The position numbers and the translations under genes were made by a program. The notes beneath the pieces were generated by a model, which was not told the origin of the DNA, did not search any database, and saw only the letters and a list, made by a program, of their open reading frames with translations. Of a stretch of DNA of 64,000 nt, positions 49,111 through 63,173 are shown piece after piece (the first letter of the stretch is position 1; each line of letters begins with the position of its first letter). The stretch is from Alentia gelatinosa (Eukaryota > Annelida > Polychaeta > Phyllodocida > Polynoidae): the NCBI GenBank assembly GCA_950022655.1, contig OX465589.1, positions 32,465,970 through 32,529,969 of the forward strand. The letters are read 5' to 3'.

Positions 49111-50869
49111 AGGCCTACTTAACTGGTCGCTAGTTTATGCAGCGACCTTGATATTGACTGCACTTGTTACCGATAGATTGGCCATCAACCCCTGTCTGTG
49201 CTGAGCTCCTCACTCTCAGTCGGATAGATTGACGTGCCGTACCGTACGCAGAATTTAACTCACTGTCGCCCAAATTATCATAGCCCAAGACATCTAAGGA
49301 TGATACGTACCAAATGCGGATATTCACTTCCAGTTAGAATTCAGCCATGAGACTTTAACACCAGTTAGGGACACATATAACCTACGATCACCTAAAATAT
49401 GAAGAAAATCGGCCAATTAGATCTAACGATATTCGTGTTTGAATCTGGTTGTATCAAATGCTGCTCTGGTGGCCAGTGTAGGCCTACTTAATTGGTCGCT
49501 AGTTTATGCAGCGACCTTGATATTGACTGCACTTGTTACTGATAGATTGGCCATCAACCCCTGTCTGTGCTGAGCTCCTCACTCTCAGTCGGATAGATTG
49601 ACGTGCCGTACCGTACGCAGAATTTAACTGACTGTCGTCCAAATTATCATAGCCCAAGACATCTGAGGATGATGCGTACCAAATGCGGAAATTCACTTCC
49701 CGTTGGAATATGGCCATGAAACTTTAACACCAGTTAGGGACACATATAACCTACGATCACCTAAAATATGAAGAAATTCGGCCGCTTGGATCTAACGACA
49801 TTCACGTTTGAATATGGTTGTATCAAATGCTGCTCTGGTGGCCAGTGTACTGACGCTGGGTGACTATGATAAGAACTAACGTTTTAATTGACAGGTCCTG
49901 CCACCTGGTGTATTATGTGAAACCAGGTTCCTCACTACATTCATAACGCCCTTAACATGCCCTCTTCCTGTCAGACTCAGTGGTCTAGAGGTAGTGTCAG
50001 CAAGGGAAACCTATGGTTGAGAGTTCAATCCCCTTCCATGCAGAGCGGGTTTTTTTTCAAGAGTCATGGGTGAGACAGTTAGGCTGGGTGAGACAGACTC
50101 AGGCAGAGTGAGACAGACTCAGGCAGGGTGAGACAGACTCGGGAAGGGTGAGTTGAGACAGACTCAGGCAGGGTGAGACAGACTCTGGCAGGATGATGAG
50201 AGACAGACTCAGGCAGGGTATAAAAGACACGGGCAGGGCGAGATAGGCTTGGGCAGGGTGATGAGAAACAGACTTGGACAATGTGAGACAGACATGGGCA
50301 GGATAATGTGAGACAAACTGGGGCAGGGTGAGACAGAGTCAGGCAGGGTGAGACAGACTCAGGAAGGGTGAGGTGAGACAGAGTCAGGCAGGGTGAGACA
50401 GACTTGGGCAGGGTGATGAGAGACAGACTCAGGCAGGGTATGACAGACTTGGGTAGAGCGACATAGACTTGAGCAGAGTGATGAGAGACAGACTGGGGCA
50501 GGGTGAGACAGACTCACACAGGATGAGACAGACTCAGACAGGGTGAGACAGACTCGGGCAGGGTTAGGTAATACAGACTCAGGCAGGGTGAAACAGACTC
50601 GGTCAGGGTGAAGGGAGACAGACAGAGGGAGGGTATAACAGACATGGGCAGTTTCAGGTTAGACAGACTAGGGTAGGTCGAGACAGACTGGGGCAGGGTA
50701 AGTTGAGACAGACTGGGACAGGGTGAGAAAGACATGGGCAGGATAATGAGAGACAGACTGGGGCAGGGTTAGACAGAGTCAGGCAGGGTGAGACAGACTC
50801 GGGAAGGGTGAGACAATCTCGGGCAGGGTGATGAGAGACAGACTCAGGGAGGGTATGACAGACATGGGC
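49111..50869 (+). repeat. Unit 28 (1759 bp)
   Basis: A1 49111-49479 with cttaactgg and a private taccgatag, A2 49480-49848 (chimeric, gaaattcgg), linker 49849-50067 (tRNA-like 49974-50057), minisatellite 50068-50869 ending gacatgggc. It matches unit 25. Confidence 0.97.
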
Positions 50870-52626
50870 AGGCCTACTTAATTGGTCGCTAGTTTATGCA
50901 GCGACCTTGAAATTGACTGCAATTGTTACTGATAGATTGGCCATCAACCCCTGTCTGTGCTGAGCTCCTCACTCTCAGTCGGATAGATTGACGTGCCGTA
51001 CCGTACGCAGAATTTAACTCACTGTCGCCCAAATTATCATAGCCCAAGACATCTAAGGATGATACGTACCAAATGCGGATATTCACTTCCAGTTAGAATT
51101 CAGCCATGAGACTTTAACACCAGTTAGGGACACATATAACCTACGATCACCTAAAATATGAAGAAAATCGGCCAATTAGATCTAACGATATTCGTGTTTG
51201 AATCTGGTTGTAACAAATGCTGCTCTGGTGGCCAGTGTAGGCCTACTTAATTGGTCGCTAGTTTATGCAGCGACCTTGATATTGACTGCACTTGTTACTG
51301 ATAGATTGGCCATCAACCCCTGTCTGTGCTGAGCTCCTCACTCTCAGTCGAATAGATTGATGGGCCTTACCTTACGCAGAATTTAACTGACTGTCGTCCA
51401 AATTATCATAGCCCAAGACATCTGAGGATGATGCGTACCAAATGCGGAAATTCACTTCCCGTTGGAATATGGCCATGAAACTTTAACACCAGTTAGGGAC
51501 ACATATAACCTACGATCACCTAAAATATGAAGAAAATCGGCCGCTTGGATCTAACGACATTCACGTTTGAATATGGTTGTATCAAATGCTGCTCTGGTGG
51601 CCAGTGTACTGACGCTGGGTGACTATGATAAGAACTAACGTTTTAATTGACAGGTCCTGCCACCTGGTGTATTATGTGAAACCAGGTTCCTCACTACATT
51701 CATAACGCCCTTAACATGCCCTCTTCCTGTCAGACTCAGTGGTCTAGAGGTAGTGTCAGCAAGGGAAACCTATGGTTGAGAGTTCAATCCCCTTCCATGC
51801 AGAGCGGGTTTTTTTTCAAGAGTCATGGGTGAGACAGTTAGGCTGGGTGAGACAGACTCAGGCAGAGTGAGACAGACTCAGGCAGGGTGAGACAGACTCG
51901 GGAAGGGTGAGTTGAGACAGACTCAGGCAGGGTGAGACAGACTCTGGCAGGATGATGAGAGACAGACTCAGGCAGGGTATAAAAGACACGGGCAGGGCGA
52001 GATAGGCTTGGGCAGGGTGATGAGAAACAGACTTGGACAATGTGAGACAGACATGGGCAGGATAATGTGAGACAAACTGGGGCAGGGTGAGACAGAGTCA
52101 GGCAGGGTGAGACAGACTCAGGAAGGGTGAGGTGAGACAGAGTCAGGCAGGGTGAGACAGACTTGGGCAGGGTGATGAGAGACAGACTCAGGCAGGGTAT
52201 GACAGACTTGGGTAGAGCGACATAGACTTGAGCAGAGTGATGAGAGACAGACTGGGGCAGGGTGAGACAGACTCACACAGGATGAGACAGACTCAGACAG
52301 GGTGAGACAGACTCGGGCAGGGTTAGGTAATACAGACTCAGGCAGGGTGAAACAGACTCGGTCAGGGTGAAGGGAGACAGACAGAGGGAGGGTATAACAG
52401 ACATGGGCAGTTTCAGGTTAGACAGACTAGGGTAGGTCGAGACAGACTGGGGCAGGGTAAGTTGAGACAGACTGGGACAGGGTGAGAAAGACATGGGCAG
52501 GATAATGAGACAGACTGGGGCAGGGTTAGACAGAGTCAGGCAGGGTGAGACAGACTCGGGAAGGGTGAGACAATCTCGGGCAGGGTGATGAGAGACAGAC
52601 TCAGGGAGGGTATGACAGACTCGGGC
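50870..52626 (+). repeat. Unit 29 (1757 bp)
   Basis: A1 50870-51238 with ttgaaattg/gcaattg and gtaacaaatg, A2 51239-51607, linker 51608-51826 (tRNA-like 51733-51816), minisatellite 51827-52626 with a 2-bp deletion giving gataatgagacag near 52507. A1 matches unit 26. Confidence 0.97.
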
Positions 52627-54383
52627 AGGCCTACTTAATTGGTCGCTAGTTTATGCAGCGACCTTGATATTGACTGCACTTGTTACTGATAGATTGGCCA
52701 TCAACCCCTGTCTGTGCTGAGCTCCTCACTCTCAGTCGGATAGATTGACGTGCCGTACCGTACGCAGAATTTAACTCACTGTCGCCCAAATTATCATAGC
52801 CCAAGACATCTAAGGATGATACGTACCAAATGCGGATATTCACTTCCAGTTAGAATTCAGCCATGAGACTTTAACACCAGTTAGGGACACATATAACCTA
52901 CGATCACCTAAAATATGAAGAAAATCGGCCAATTAGATCTAACGATATTCGTGTTTGAATCTGGTTGTAACAAATGCTGCTCTGGTGGCCAGTGTAGGCC
53001 TACTTAATTGGTCGCTAGTTTATGCAGCGACCTTGATATTGACTGCACTTGTTACTGATAGATTGGCCATCAACCCCTGTCTGTGCTGAGCTCCTCACTC
53101 TCAGTCGAATAGATTGATGGGCCTTACCTTACGCAGAATTTAACTGACTGTCGTCCAAATTATCATAGCCCAAGACATCTGAGGATGATGCGTACCAAAT
53201 GCGGAAATTCACTTCCCGTTGGAATATGGCCATGAAACTTTAACACCAGTTAGGGACACATATAACCTACGATCACCTAAAATATGAAGAAAATCGGCCG
53301 CTTGGATCTAACGACATTCACGTTTGAATATGGTTGTATCAAATGCTGCTCTGGTGGCCAGTGTACTGACGCTGGGTGACTATGATAAGAACTAACGTTT
53401 TAATTGACAGGTCCTGCCACCTGGTGTATTATGTGAAACCAGGTTCCTCACTACATTCATAACGCCCTTAACATGCCCTCTTCCTGTCAGACTCAGTGGT
53501 CTAGAGGTAGTGTCAGCAAGGGAAACCTATGGTTGAGAGTTCAATCCCCTTCCATGCAGAGCGGGTTTTTTTTCAAGAGTCATGGGTGAGACAGTTAGGC
53601 TGGGTGAGACAGACTCAGGCAGAGTGAGACAGACTCAGGCAGGGTGAGACAGACTCGGGAAGGGTGAGTTGAGACAGACTCAGGCAGGGTGAGACAGACT
53701 CTGGCAGGATGATGAGAGACAGACTCAGGCAGGGTATAAAAGACACGGGCAGGGCGAGATAGGCTTGGGCAGGGTGATGAGAAACAGACTTGGACAATGT
53801 GAGACAGACATGGGCAGGATAATGTGAGACAAACTGGGGCAGGGTGAGACAGAGTCAGGCAGGGTGAGACAGACTCAGGAAGGGTGAGGTGAGACAGAGT
53901 CAGGCAGGGTGAGACAGACTTGGGCAGGGTGATGAGAGACAGACTCAGGCAGGGTATGACAGACTTGGGTAGAGCGACATAGACTTGAGCAGAGTGATGA
54001 GAGACAGACTGGGGCAGGGTGAGACAGACTCACACAGGATGAGACAGACTCAGACAGGGTGAGACAGACTCGGGCAGGGTTAGGTAATACAGACTCAGGC
54101 AGGGTGAAACAGACTCGGTCAGGGTGAAGGGAGACAGACAGAGGGAGGGTATAACAGACATGGGCAGTTTCAGGTTAGACAGACTAGGGTAGGTCGAGAC
54201 AGACTGGGGCAGGGTAAGTTGAGACAGACTGGGACAGGGTGAGAAAGACATGGGCAGGATAATGAGACAGACTGGGGCAGGGTTAGACAGAGTCAGGCAG
54301 GGTGAGACAGACTCGGGAAGGGTGAGACAATCTCGGGCAGGGTGATGAGAGACAGACTCAGGGAGGGTATGACAGACTCGGGC
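52627..54383 (+). repeat. Unit 30 (1757 bp)
   Basis: A1 52627-52995 with gtaacaaatg, A2 52996-53364, linker 53365-53583 (tRNA-like 53490-53573), minisatellite 53584-54383 with the same 2-bp deletion as unit 29. Confidence 0.97.
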
Positions 54384-56140
54384 AGGCCTACTTAATTGGT
54401 CGCTAGTTTATGCAGCGACCTTGATATTGACTGCACTTGTTACTGATAGATTGGCCATCAACCCCTGTCTGTGCTGAGCTCCTCACTCTCAGTCGGATAG
54501 ATTGACGTGCCGTACCGTACGCAGAATTTAACTCACTGTCGCCCAAATTATCATAGCCCAAGACATCTAAGGATGATACGTACCAAATGCGGATATTCAC
54601 TTCCAGTTAGAATTCAGCCATGAGACTTTAACACCAGTTAGGGACACATATAACCTACAATCACCTAAAATATGAAGAAAATCGGCCAATTAGATCTAAC
54701 GATATTCGTGTTTGAATCTGGTTGTAACAAATGCTGCTCTGGTGGCCAGTGTAGGCCTACTTAATTGGTCGCTAGTTTATGCAGCGACCTTGATATTGAC
54801 TGCACTTGTTACTGATAGATTGGCCATCAACCCCTGTCTGTGCTGAGCTCCTCACTCTCAGTCGAATAGATTGATGGGCCTTACCTTACGCAGAATTTAA
54901 CTGACTGTCGTCCAAATTATCATAGCCCAAGACATCTGAGGATGATGCGTACCAAATGCGGAAATTCACTTCCCGTTGGAATATGGCCATGAAACTTTAA
55001 CACCAGTTAGGGACACATATAACCTACGATCACCTAAAATATGAAGAAAATCGGCCGCTTGGATCTAACGACATTCACGTTTGAATATGGTTGTATCAAA
55101 TGCTGCTGTGGTGGCCAGTGTACTGACGCTGGGTGACTATGATAAGAACTAACGTTTTAATTGACAGGTCCTGCCACCTGGTGTATTATGTGAAACCAGG
55201 TTCCTCACTACATTCATAACGCCCTTAACATGCCCTCTTCCTGTCAGACTCAGTGGTCTAGAGGTAGTGTCAGCAAGGGAAACCTATGGTTGAGAGTTCA
55301 ATCCCCTTCCATGCAGAGCGGGTTTTTTTTCAAGAGTCATGGGTGAGACAGTTAGGCTGGGTGAGACAGACTCAGGCAGAGTGAGACAGACTCAGGCAGG
55401 GTGAGACAGACTCGGGAAGGGTGAGTTGAGACAGACTCAGGCAGGGTGAGACAGACTCTGGCAGGATGATGAGAGACAGACTCAGGCAGGGTATAAAAGA
55501 CACGGGCAGGGCGAGATAGGCTTGGGCAGGGTGATGAGAAACAGACTTGGACAATGTGAGACAGACATGGGCAGGATAATGTGAGACAAACTGGGGCAGG
55601 GTGAGACAGAGTCAGGCAGGGTGAGACAGACTCAGGAAGGGTGAGGTGAGACAGAGTCAGGCAGGGTGAGACAGACTTGGGCAGGGTGATGAGAGACAGA
55701 CTCAGGCAGGGTATGACAGACTTGGGTAGAGCGACATAGACTTGAGCAGAGTGATGAGAGACAGACTGGGGCAGGGTGAGACAGACTCACACAGGATGAG
55801 ACAGACTCAGACAGGGTGAGACAGACTCGGGCAGGGTTAGGTAATACAGACTCAGGCAGGGTGAAACAGACTCGGTCAGGGTGAAGGGAGACAGACAGAG
55901 GGAGGGTATAACAGACATGGGCAGTTTCAGGTTAGACAGACTAGGGTAGGTCGAGACAGACTGGGGCAGGGTAAGTTGAGACAGACTGGGACAGGGTGAG
56001 AAAGACATGGGCAGGATAATGAGACAGACTGGGGCAGGGTTAGACAGAGTCAGGCAGGGTGAGACAGACTCGGGAAGGGTGAGACAATCTCGGGCAGGGT
56101 GATGAGAGACAGACTCAGGGAGGGTATGACAGACTCGGGC
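54384..56140 (+). repeat. Unit 31 (1757 bp)
   Basis: A1 54384-54752 with cctacaatcac and gtaacaaatg, A2 54753-55121 ending gctgtgg, linker 55122-55340 (tRNA-like 55247-55330), minisatellite 55341-56140 with the 2-bp deletion. Confidence 0.97.
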
Positions 56141-57899
56141 AGGCCTACTTAATTGGTCGCTAGTTTATGCAGCGACCTTGATATTGACTGCACTTGTTAC
56201 TGATAGATTGGCCATCAACCCCTGTCTGTGCTGAGCTCCTCACTCTCAGTCGGATAGATTGACGTGCCGTACCGTACGCAGAATTTAACTCACTGTCGCC
56301 CAAATTATCATAGCCCAAGACATCTAAGGATGATACGTACCAAATGCGGATATTCACTTCCAGTTAGAATTCAGCCATGAGACTTTAACACCAGTTAGGG
56401 ACACATATAACCTACAATCACCTAAAATATGAAGAAAATCGGCCAATTAGATCTAACGATATTCGTGTTTGAATCTGGTTGTAACAAATGCTGCTCTGGT
56501 GGCCAGTGTAGGCCTACTTAATTGGTCGCTAGTTTATGCAGCGACCTTGATATTGACTGCACTTGTTACTGATAGATTGGCCATCAACCCCTGTCTGTGC
56601 TGAGCTCCTCACTCTCAGTCGAATAGATTGATGGGCCTTACCTTACGCAGAATTTAACTGTCTGTCGTCCAAATTATCATAGCCCAAGACATCTGAGGAT
56701 GATGCGTACCAAATGCGGAAATTCACTTCCCGTTGGAATATGGCCATGAAACTTTAACACCAGTTAGGGACACATATAACCTACGATCACCTAAAATATG
56801 AAGAAAATCGGCCGCTTGGATCTAACGACATTCACGTTTGAATATGGTTGTATCAAATGCTGCTGTGGTGGCCAGTGTACTGACGCTGGGTGACTATGAT
56901 AAGAACTAACGTTTTAATTGACAGGTCCTGCCACCTGGTGTATTATGTGAAACCAGGTTCCTCACTACATTCATAACGCCCTTAACATGCCCTCTTCCTG
57001 TCAGACTCAGTGGTCTAGAGGTAGTGTCAGCAAGGGAAACCTATGGTTGAGAGTTCAATCCCCTTCCATGCAGAGCGGGTTTTTTTTCAAGAGTCATGGG
57101 TGAGACAGTTAGGCTGGGTGAGACAGACTCAGGCAGAGTGAGACAGACTCAGGCAGGGTGAGACAGACTCGGGAAGGGTGAGTTGAGACAGACTCAGGCA
57201 GGGTGAGACAGACTCTGGCAGGATGATGAGAGACAGACTCAGGCAGGGTATAAAAGACACGGGCAGGGCGAGATAGGCTTGGGCAGGGTGATGAGAAACA
57301 GACTTGGACAATGTGAGACAGACATGGGCAGGATAATGTGAGACAAACTGGGGCAGGGTGAGACAGAGTCAGGCAGGGTGAGACAGACTCAGGAAGGGTG
57401 AGGTGAGACAGAGTCAGGCAGGGTGAGACAGACTTGGGCAGGGTGATGAGAGACAGACTCAGGCAGGGTATGACAGACTTGGGTAGAGCGACATAGACTT
57501 GAGCAGAGTGATGAGAGACAGACTGGGGCAGGGTGAGACAGACTCACACAGGATGAGACAGACTCAGACAGGGTGAGACAGACTCGGGCAGGGTTAGGTA
57601 ATACAGACTCAGGCAGGGTGAAACAGACTCGGTCAGGGTGAAGGGAGACAGACAGAGGGAGGGTATAACAGACATGGGCAGTTTCAGGTTAGACAGACTA
57701 GGGTAGGTCGAGACAGACTGGGGCAGGGTAAGTTGAGACAGACTGGGACAGGGTGAGAAAGACATGGGCAGGATAATGAGAGACAGACTGGGGCAGGGTT
57801 AGACAGAGTCAGGCAGGGTGAGACAGACTCGGGAAGGGTGAGACAATCTCGGGCAGGGTGATGAGAGACAGACTCAGGGAGGGTATGACAGACTCGGGC
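56141..57899 (+). repeat. Unit 32 (1759 bp)
   Basis: A1 56141-56509 with cctacaatcac and gtaacaaatg, A2 56510-56878 ending gctgtgg with a private aactgtctg, linker 56879-57097 (tRNA-like 57004-57087), minisatellite 57098-57899 without the 2-bp deletion. Confidence 0.97.
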
Positions 57900-59658
57900 A
57901 GGCCTACTTAATTGGTCGCTAGTTTATGCAGCGACCTTGATATTGACTGCACTTGTTACTGATAGATTGGCCATCAACCCCTGTCTGTGCTGAGCTCCTC
58001 ACTTTCAGTCGGATAGATTGACGTGCCGTACCGTACGCAGAATTTAACTCACTGTCGCCCAAATTATCATAGCCCAAGACATCTAAGGATGATACGTACC
58101 AAATGCGGATATTCACTTCCAGTTAGAATTCAGCCATGAGACTTTAACACCAGTTAGGGACACATATAACCTACGATCACCTAAAATATGAAGAAAATCG
58201 GCCAATTAGATCTAACGATATTCGTGTTTGAATCTGGTTGTATCAAATGCTGCTCTGGTGGCCAGTGTAGGCCTACTTAATTGGTCGCTAGTTTATGCAG
58301 CGACCTTGATATTGAATGCACTTGTTACTGATAGATTGGCCATCAACCCCTGTCTGTGCTGAGCTCCTCACTCTCAGTCGAATAGATTGATGGGCCTTAC
58401 CTTACGCAGAATTTAACTGACTGTCGTCCAAATTATCATAGCCCAAGACATCTGAGGATGATGCGTACCAAATGCGGAAATTCACTTCCCGTTGGAATAT
58501 GGCCATGAAACTTTAACACCAGTTAGGGACACATATAACCTACGATCACCTAAAATATGAAGAAATTCGGCCGCTTGGATCTAACGACATTCACGTTTGA
58601 ATATGGTTGTATCAAATGCTGCTCTGGTGGCCAGTGTACTGACGCTGGGTGACTATGATAAGAACTAACGTTTTAATTGACAGGTCCTGCCACCTGGTGT
58701 ATTATGTGAAACCAGGTTCCTCACTACATTCATAACGCCCTTAACATGCCCTCTTCCTGTCAGACTCAGTGGTCTAGAGGTAGTGTCAGCAAGGGAAACC
58801 TATGGTTGAGAGTTCAATCCCCTTCCATGCAGAGCGGGTTTTTTTTCAAGAGTCATGGGTGAGACAGTTAGGCTGGGTGAGACAGACTCAGGCAGAGTGA
58901 GACAGACTCAGGCAGGGTGAGACAGACTCAGGAAGGGTGAGTTGAGACAGACTCAGGCAGGGTGAGACAGACTCTGGCAGGATGATGAGAGACAGACTCA
59001 GGCAGGGTATAAAAGACACGGGCAGGGCGAGATAGGCTTGGGCAGGGTGATGAGAAACAGACTTGGACAATGTGAGACAGACATGGGCAGGATAATGTGA
59101 GACAAACTGGGGCAGGGTGAGACAGAGTCAGGCAGGGTGAGACAGACTCAGGAAGGGTGAGGTGAGACAGAGTCAGGCAGGGTGAGACAGACTTGGGCAG
59201 GGTGATGAGAGACAGACTCAGGCAGGGTATGACAGACTTGGGTAGAGCGACATAGACTTGAGCAGAGTGATGAGAGACAGACTGGGGCAGGGTGAGACAG
59301 ACTCACACAGGATGAGACAGACTCAGACAGGGTGAGACAGACTCGGGCAGGGTTAGGTAATACAGACTCAGGCAGGGTGAAACAGACTCGGTCAGGGTGA
59401 AGGGAGACAGACAGAGGGAGGGTATAACAGACATGGGCAGTTTCAGGTTAGACAGACTAGGGTAGGTCGAGACAGACTGGGGCAGGGTAAGTTGAGACAG
59501 ACTGGGACAGGGTGAGAAAGACATGGGCAGGATAATGAGAGACAGACTGGGGCAGGGTTAGACAGAGTCAGGCAGGGTGAGACAGACTCGGGAAGGGTGA
59601 GACAATCTCGGGCAGGGTGATGAGAGACAGACTCAGGGAGGGTATGACAGACTCGGGC
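57900..59658 (+). repeat. Unit 33 (1759 bp)
   Basis: A1 57900-58268 with cactttcag, A2 58269-58637 with gaaattcgg and a private attgaatgc, linker 58638-58856 (tRNA-like 58763-58846), minisatellite 58857-59658. Confidence 0.97.
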
Positions 59659-61414
59659 AGGCCTACTTAATTGGTCGCTAGTTTATGCAGCGACCTTGAT
59701 ATTGACTGCACTTGTTACTGATAGATTGGCCATCAACCCCTGTCTGTGCTGAGCTCCTCACTCTCAGTCGGATAGATTGACGTGCCGTACCGTACGCAGA
59801 ATTTAACTCAGTCGCCCAAATTATCATAGCCCAAGACATCTAAGGATGATACGTACCAAATGCGGATATTCACTTCCAGTTAGAATTCAGCCATGAGACT
59901 TTAACACCAGTTAGGGACACATATAACCTACGATCACCTAAAATATGAAGAAAATCGGCCAATTAGATCTAACGATATTCGTGTTTGAATCTGGTTGTAT
60001 CAAATGCTGCTCTGGTGGCCAGTGTAGGCCTACTTAATTGGTCGCTAGTTTATGCAGCGACCTTGATATTGACTGCACTTGTTACTGATAGATTGGCCAT
60101 CAACCCCTGTCTGTGCTGAGCTCCTCACTCTCAGTCGAATAGATTGATGGGCCTTACCTTACGCAGAATTTAACTGACTGTCGTCCAAATTATCATAGCC
60201 CAAGACATCTGAGGATGATGCGTACCAAATGCGGAAATTCACTTCCCGTTGGAATATGGCCATGAAACTTTAACACCAGTTAGGGACACATATAACCTAC
60301 GATCACCTAAAATATGAAGAAAATCGGCCGCTTGGATCTAACGACATTCACGTTTGAATATGGTTGTATCAAATGCTGCTGTGGTGGCCAGTGTACTGAC
60401 GCTGGGTGACTATGATAAGAACTAACGTTTTAATTGACAGGTCCTGCCACCTGGTGTATTATGTGAAACCAGGTTCCTCACTACATTCATAACGCCCTTA
60501 ACATGCCCTCTTCCTGTCAGACTCAGTGGTCTAGAGGTAGTGTCAGCAAGGGAAACCTATGGTTGAGAGTTCAATCCCCTTCCATGCAGAGCGTTTTTTT
60601 TTCAAGAGTCATGGGTGAGACAGTTAGGCTGGGTGAGACAGACTCAGGCAGAGTGAGACAGACTCAGGCAGGGTGAGACAGACTCGGGAAGGGTGAGTTG
60701 AGACAGACTCAGGCAGGGTGAGACAGACTCTGGCAGGATGATAAGAGACAGACTCAGGCAGGGTATAAAAGACACGGGCAGGGCGAGATAGGCTTGGGCA
60801 GGGTGATGAGAAACAGACTTGGACAATGTGAGACAGACATGGGCAGGATAATGTGAGACAAACTGGGGCAGGGTGAGACAGAGTCAGGCAGGGTGAGACA
60901 GACTCAGGAAGGGTGAGGTGAGACAGAGTCAGGCAGGGTGAGACAGACTTGGGCAGGGTGATGAGAGACAGACTCAGGCAGGGTATGACAGACTTGGGTA
61001 GAGCGACATAGACTTGAGCAGAGTGATGAGAGACAGACTGGGGCAGGGTGAGACAGACTCACACAGGATGAGACAGACTCAGACAGGGTGAGACAGACTC
61101 GGGCAGGGTTAGGTAATACAGACTCAGGCAGGGTGAAACAGACTCGGTCAGGGTGAAGGGAGACAGACAGAGGGAGGGTATAACAGACATGGGCAGTTTC
61201 AGGTTAGACAGACTAGGGTAGGTCGAGACAGACTGGGGCAGGGTAAGTTGAGACAGACTGGGACAGGGTGAGAAAGACATGGGCAGGATAATGAGAGACA
61301 GACTGGGGCAGGGTTAGACAGAGTCAGGCAGGGTGAGACAGACTCGGGAAGGGTGAGACAATCTCGGGCAGGGTGATGAGAGACAGACTCAGGGAGGGTA
61401 TGACAGACTCGGGC
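59659..61414 (+). repeat. Unit 34 (1756 bp)
   Basis: A1 59659-60025 with the 2-bp deletion, A2 60026-60394 ending gctgtgg, linker 60395-60612 (218 bp, tRNA-like 60520-60602, 9 T), minisatellite 60613-61414 with a private gatgataagag. Confidence 0.97.
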
Positions 61415-63173
61415 AGGCCTACTTAATTGGTCGCTAGTTTATGCAGCGACCTTGATATTGACTGCACTTGTTACTGATAGATTGGCCATCAACCCCTGTC
61501 TGTGCTGAGCTCCTCACTTTCAGTCGGATAGATTGACGTGCCGTACCGTACGCAGAATTTAACTCACTGTCGCCCAAATTATCATAGCCCAAGACATCTA
61601 AGGATGATACGTACCAAATGCGGATATTCACTTCCAGTTAGAATTCAGCCATGAGACTTTAACACCAGTTAGGGACACATATAACCTACGATCACCTAAA
61701 TTATGAAGAAAATCGGCCAATTAGATCTAACGATATTCGTGTTTGAATCTGGTTGTATCAAATGCTGCTCTGGTGGCCAGTGTAGGCCTACTTAATTGGT
61801 CGCTAGTTTATGCAGCGACCTTGATATTGACTGCACTTGTTACTGATAGATTGGCCATCAACCCCTGTCTGTGCTGAGCTCCTCACTCTCAGTCGGATAG
61901 ATTGACGTGCCGTACCGTACGCAGAATTTAACTGACTGTCGTCCAAATTATCATAGCCCAAGACATCTGAGGATGATGCGTACCAAATGCGGAAATTCAC
62001 TTCCCGTTGGAATATGGCCATGAAACTTTAACACCAGTTAGGGACACATATAACCTACGATCACCTAAAATATGAGGAAATTCGGCCGCTTGGATCTAAC
62101 GACATTCACGTTTGAATATGGTTGTATCAAATGCTGCTCTGGTGGCCAGTGTACTGACGCTGGGTGACTATGATAAGAACTAACGTTTTAATTGACAGGT
62201 CCTGCCACCTGGTGTATTATGTGAAACCAGGTTCCTCACTACATTCATAACGCCCTTAACATGCCCTCTTCCTGTCAGACTCAGTGGTCTAGAGGTAGTG
62301 TCAGCAAGGGAAACCTATGGTTGAGAGTTCAATCCCCTTCCATGCAGAGCGGGTTTTTTTTCAAGAGTCATGGGTGAGACAGTTAGGCTGGGTGAGACAG
62401 ACTCAGGCAGAGTGAGACAGACTCAGGCAGGGTGAGACAGACTCGGGAAGGGTGAGTTGAGACAGACTCAGGCAGGGTGAGACAGACTCTGGCAGGATGA
62501 TGAGAGACAGACTCAGGCAGGGTATAAAAGACACGGGCAGGGCGAGATAGGCTTGGGCAGGGTGATGAGAAACAGACTTGGACAATGTGAGACAGACATG
62601 GGCAGGATAATGTGAGACAAACTGGGGCAGGGTGAGACAGAGTCAGGCAGGGTGAGACAGACTCAGGAAGGGTGAGGTGAGACAGAGTCAGGCAGGGTGA
62701 GACAGACTTGGGCAGGGTGATGAGAGACAGACTCAGGCAGGGTATGACAGACTTGGGTAGAGCGACATAGACTTGAGCAGAGTGATGAGAGACAGACTGG
62801 GGCAGGGTGAGACAGACTCACACAGGATGAGACAGACTCAGACAGGGTGAGACAGACTCGGGCAGGGTTAGGTAATACAGACTCAGGCAGGGTGAAACAG
62901 ACTCGGTCAGGGTGAAGGGAGACAGACAGAGGGAGGGTATAACAGACATGGGCAGTTTCAGGTTAGACAGACTAGGGTAGGTCGAGACAGACTGGGGCAG
63001 GGTAAGTTGAGACAGACTGGGACAGGGTGAGAAAGACATGGGCAGGATAATGAGAGACAGACTGGGGCAGGGTTAGACAGAGTCAGGCAGGGTGAGACAG
63101 ACTCGGGAAGGGTGAGACAATCTCGGGCAGGGTGATGAGAGACAGACTCAGGGAGGGTATGACAGACTCGGGC
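61415..63173 (+). repeat. Unit 35 (1759 bp)
   Basis: A1 61415-61783 with cactttcag and a private ctaaattatg, A2 61784-62152 (chimeric, with a private atgaggaaattcgg), linker 62153-62371 (tRNA-like 62278-62361), minisatellite 62372-63173. Confidence 0.97.
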
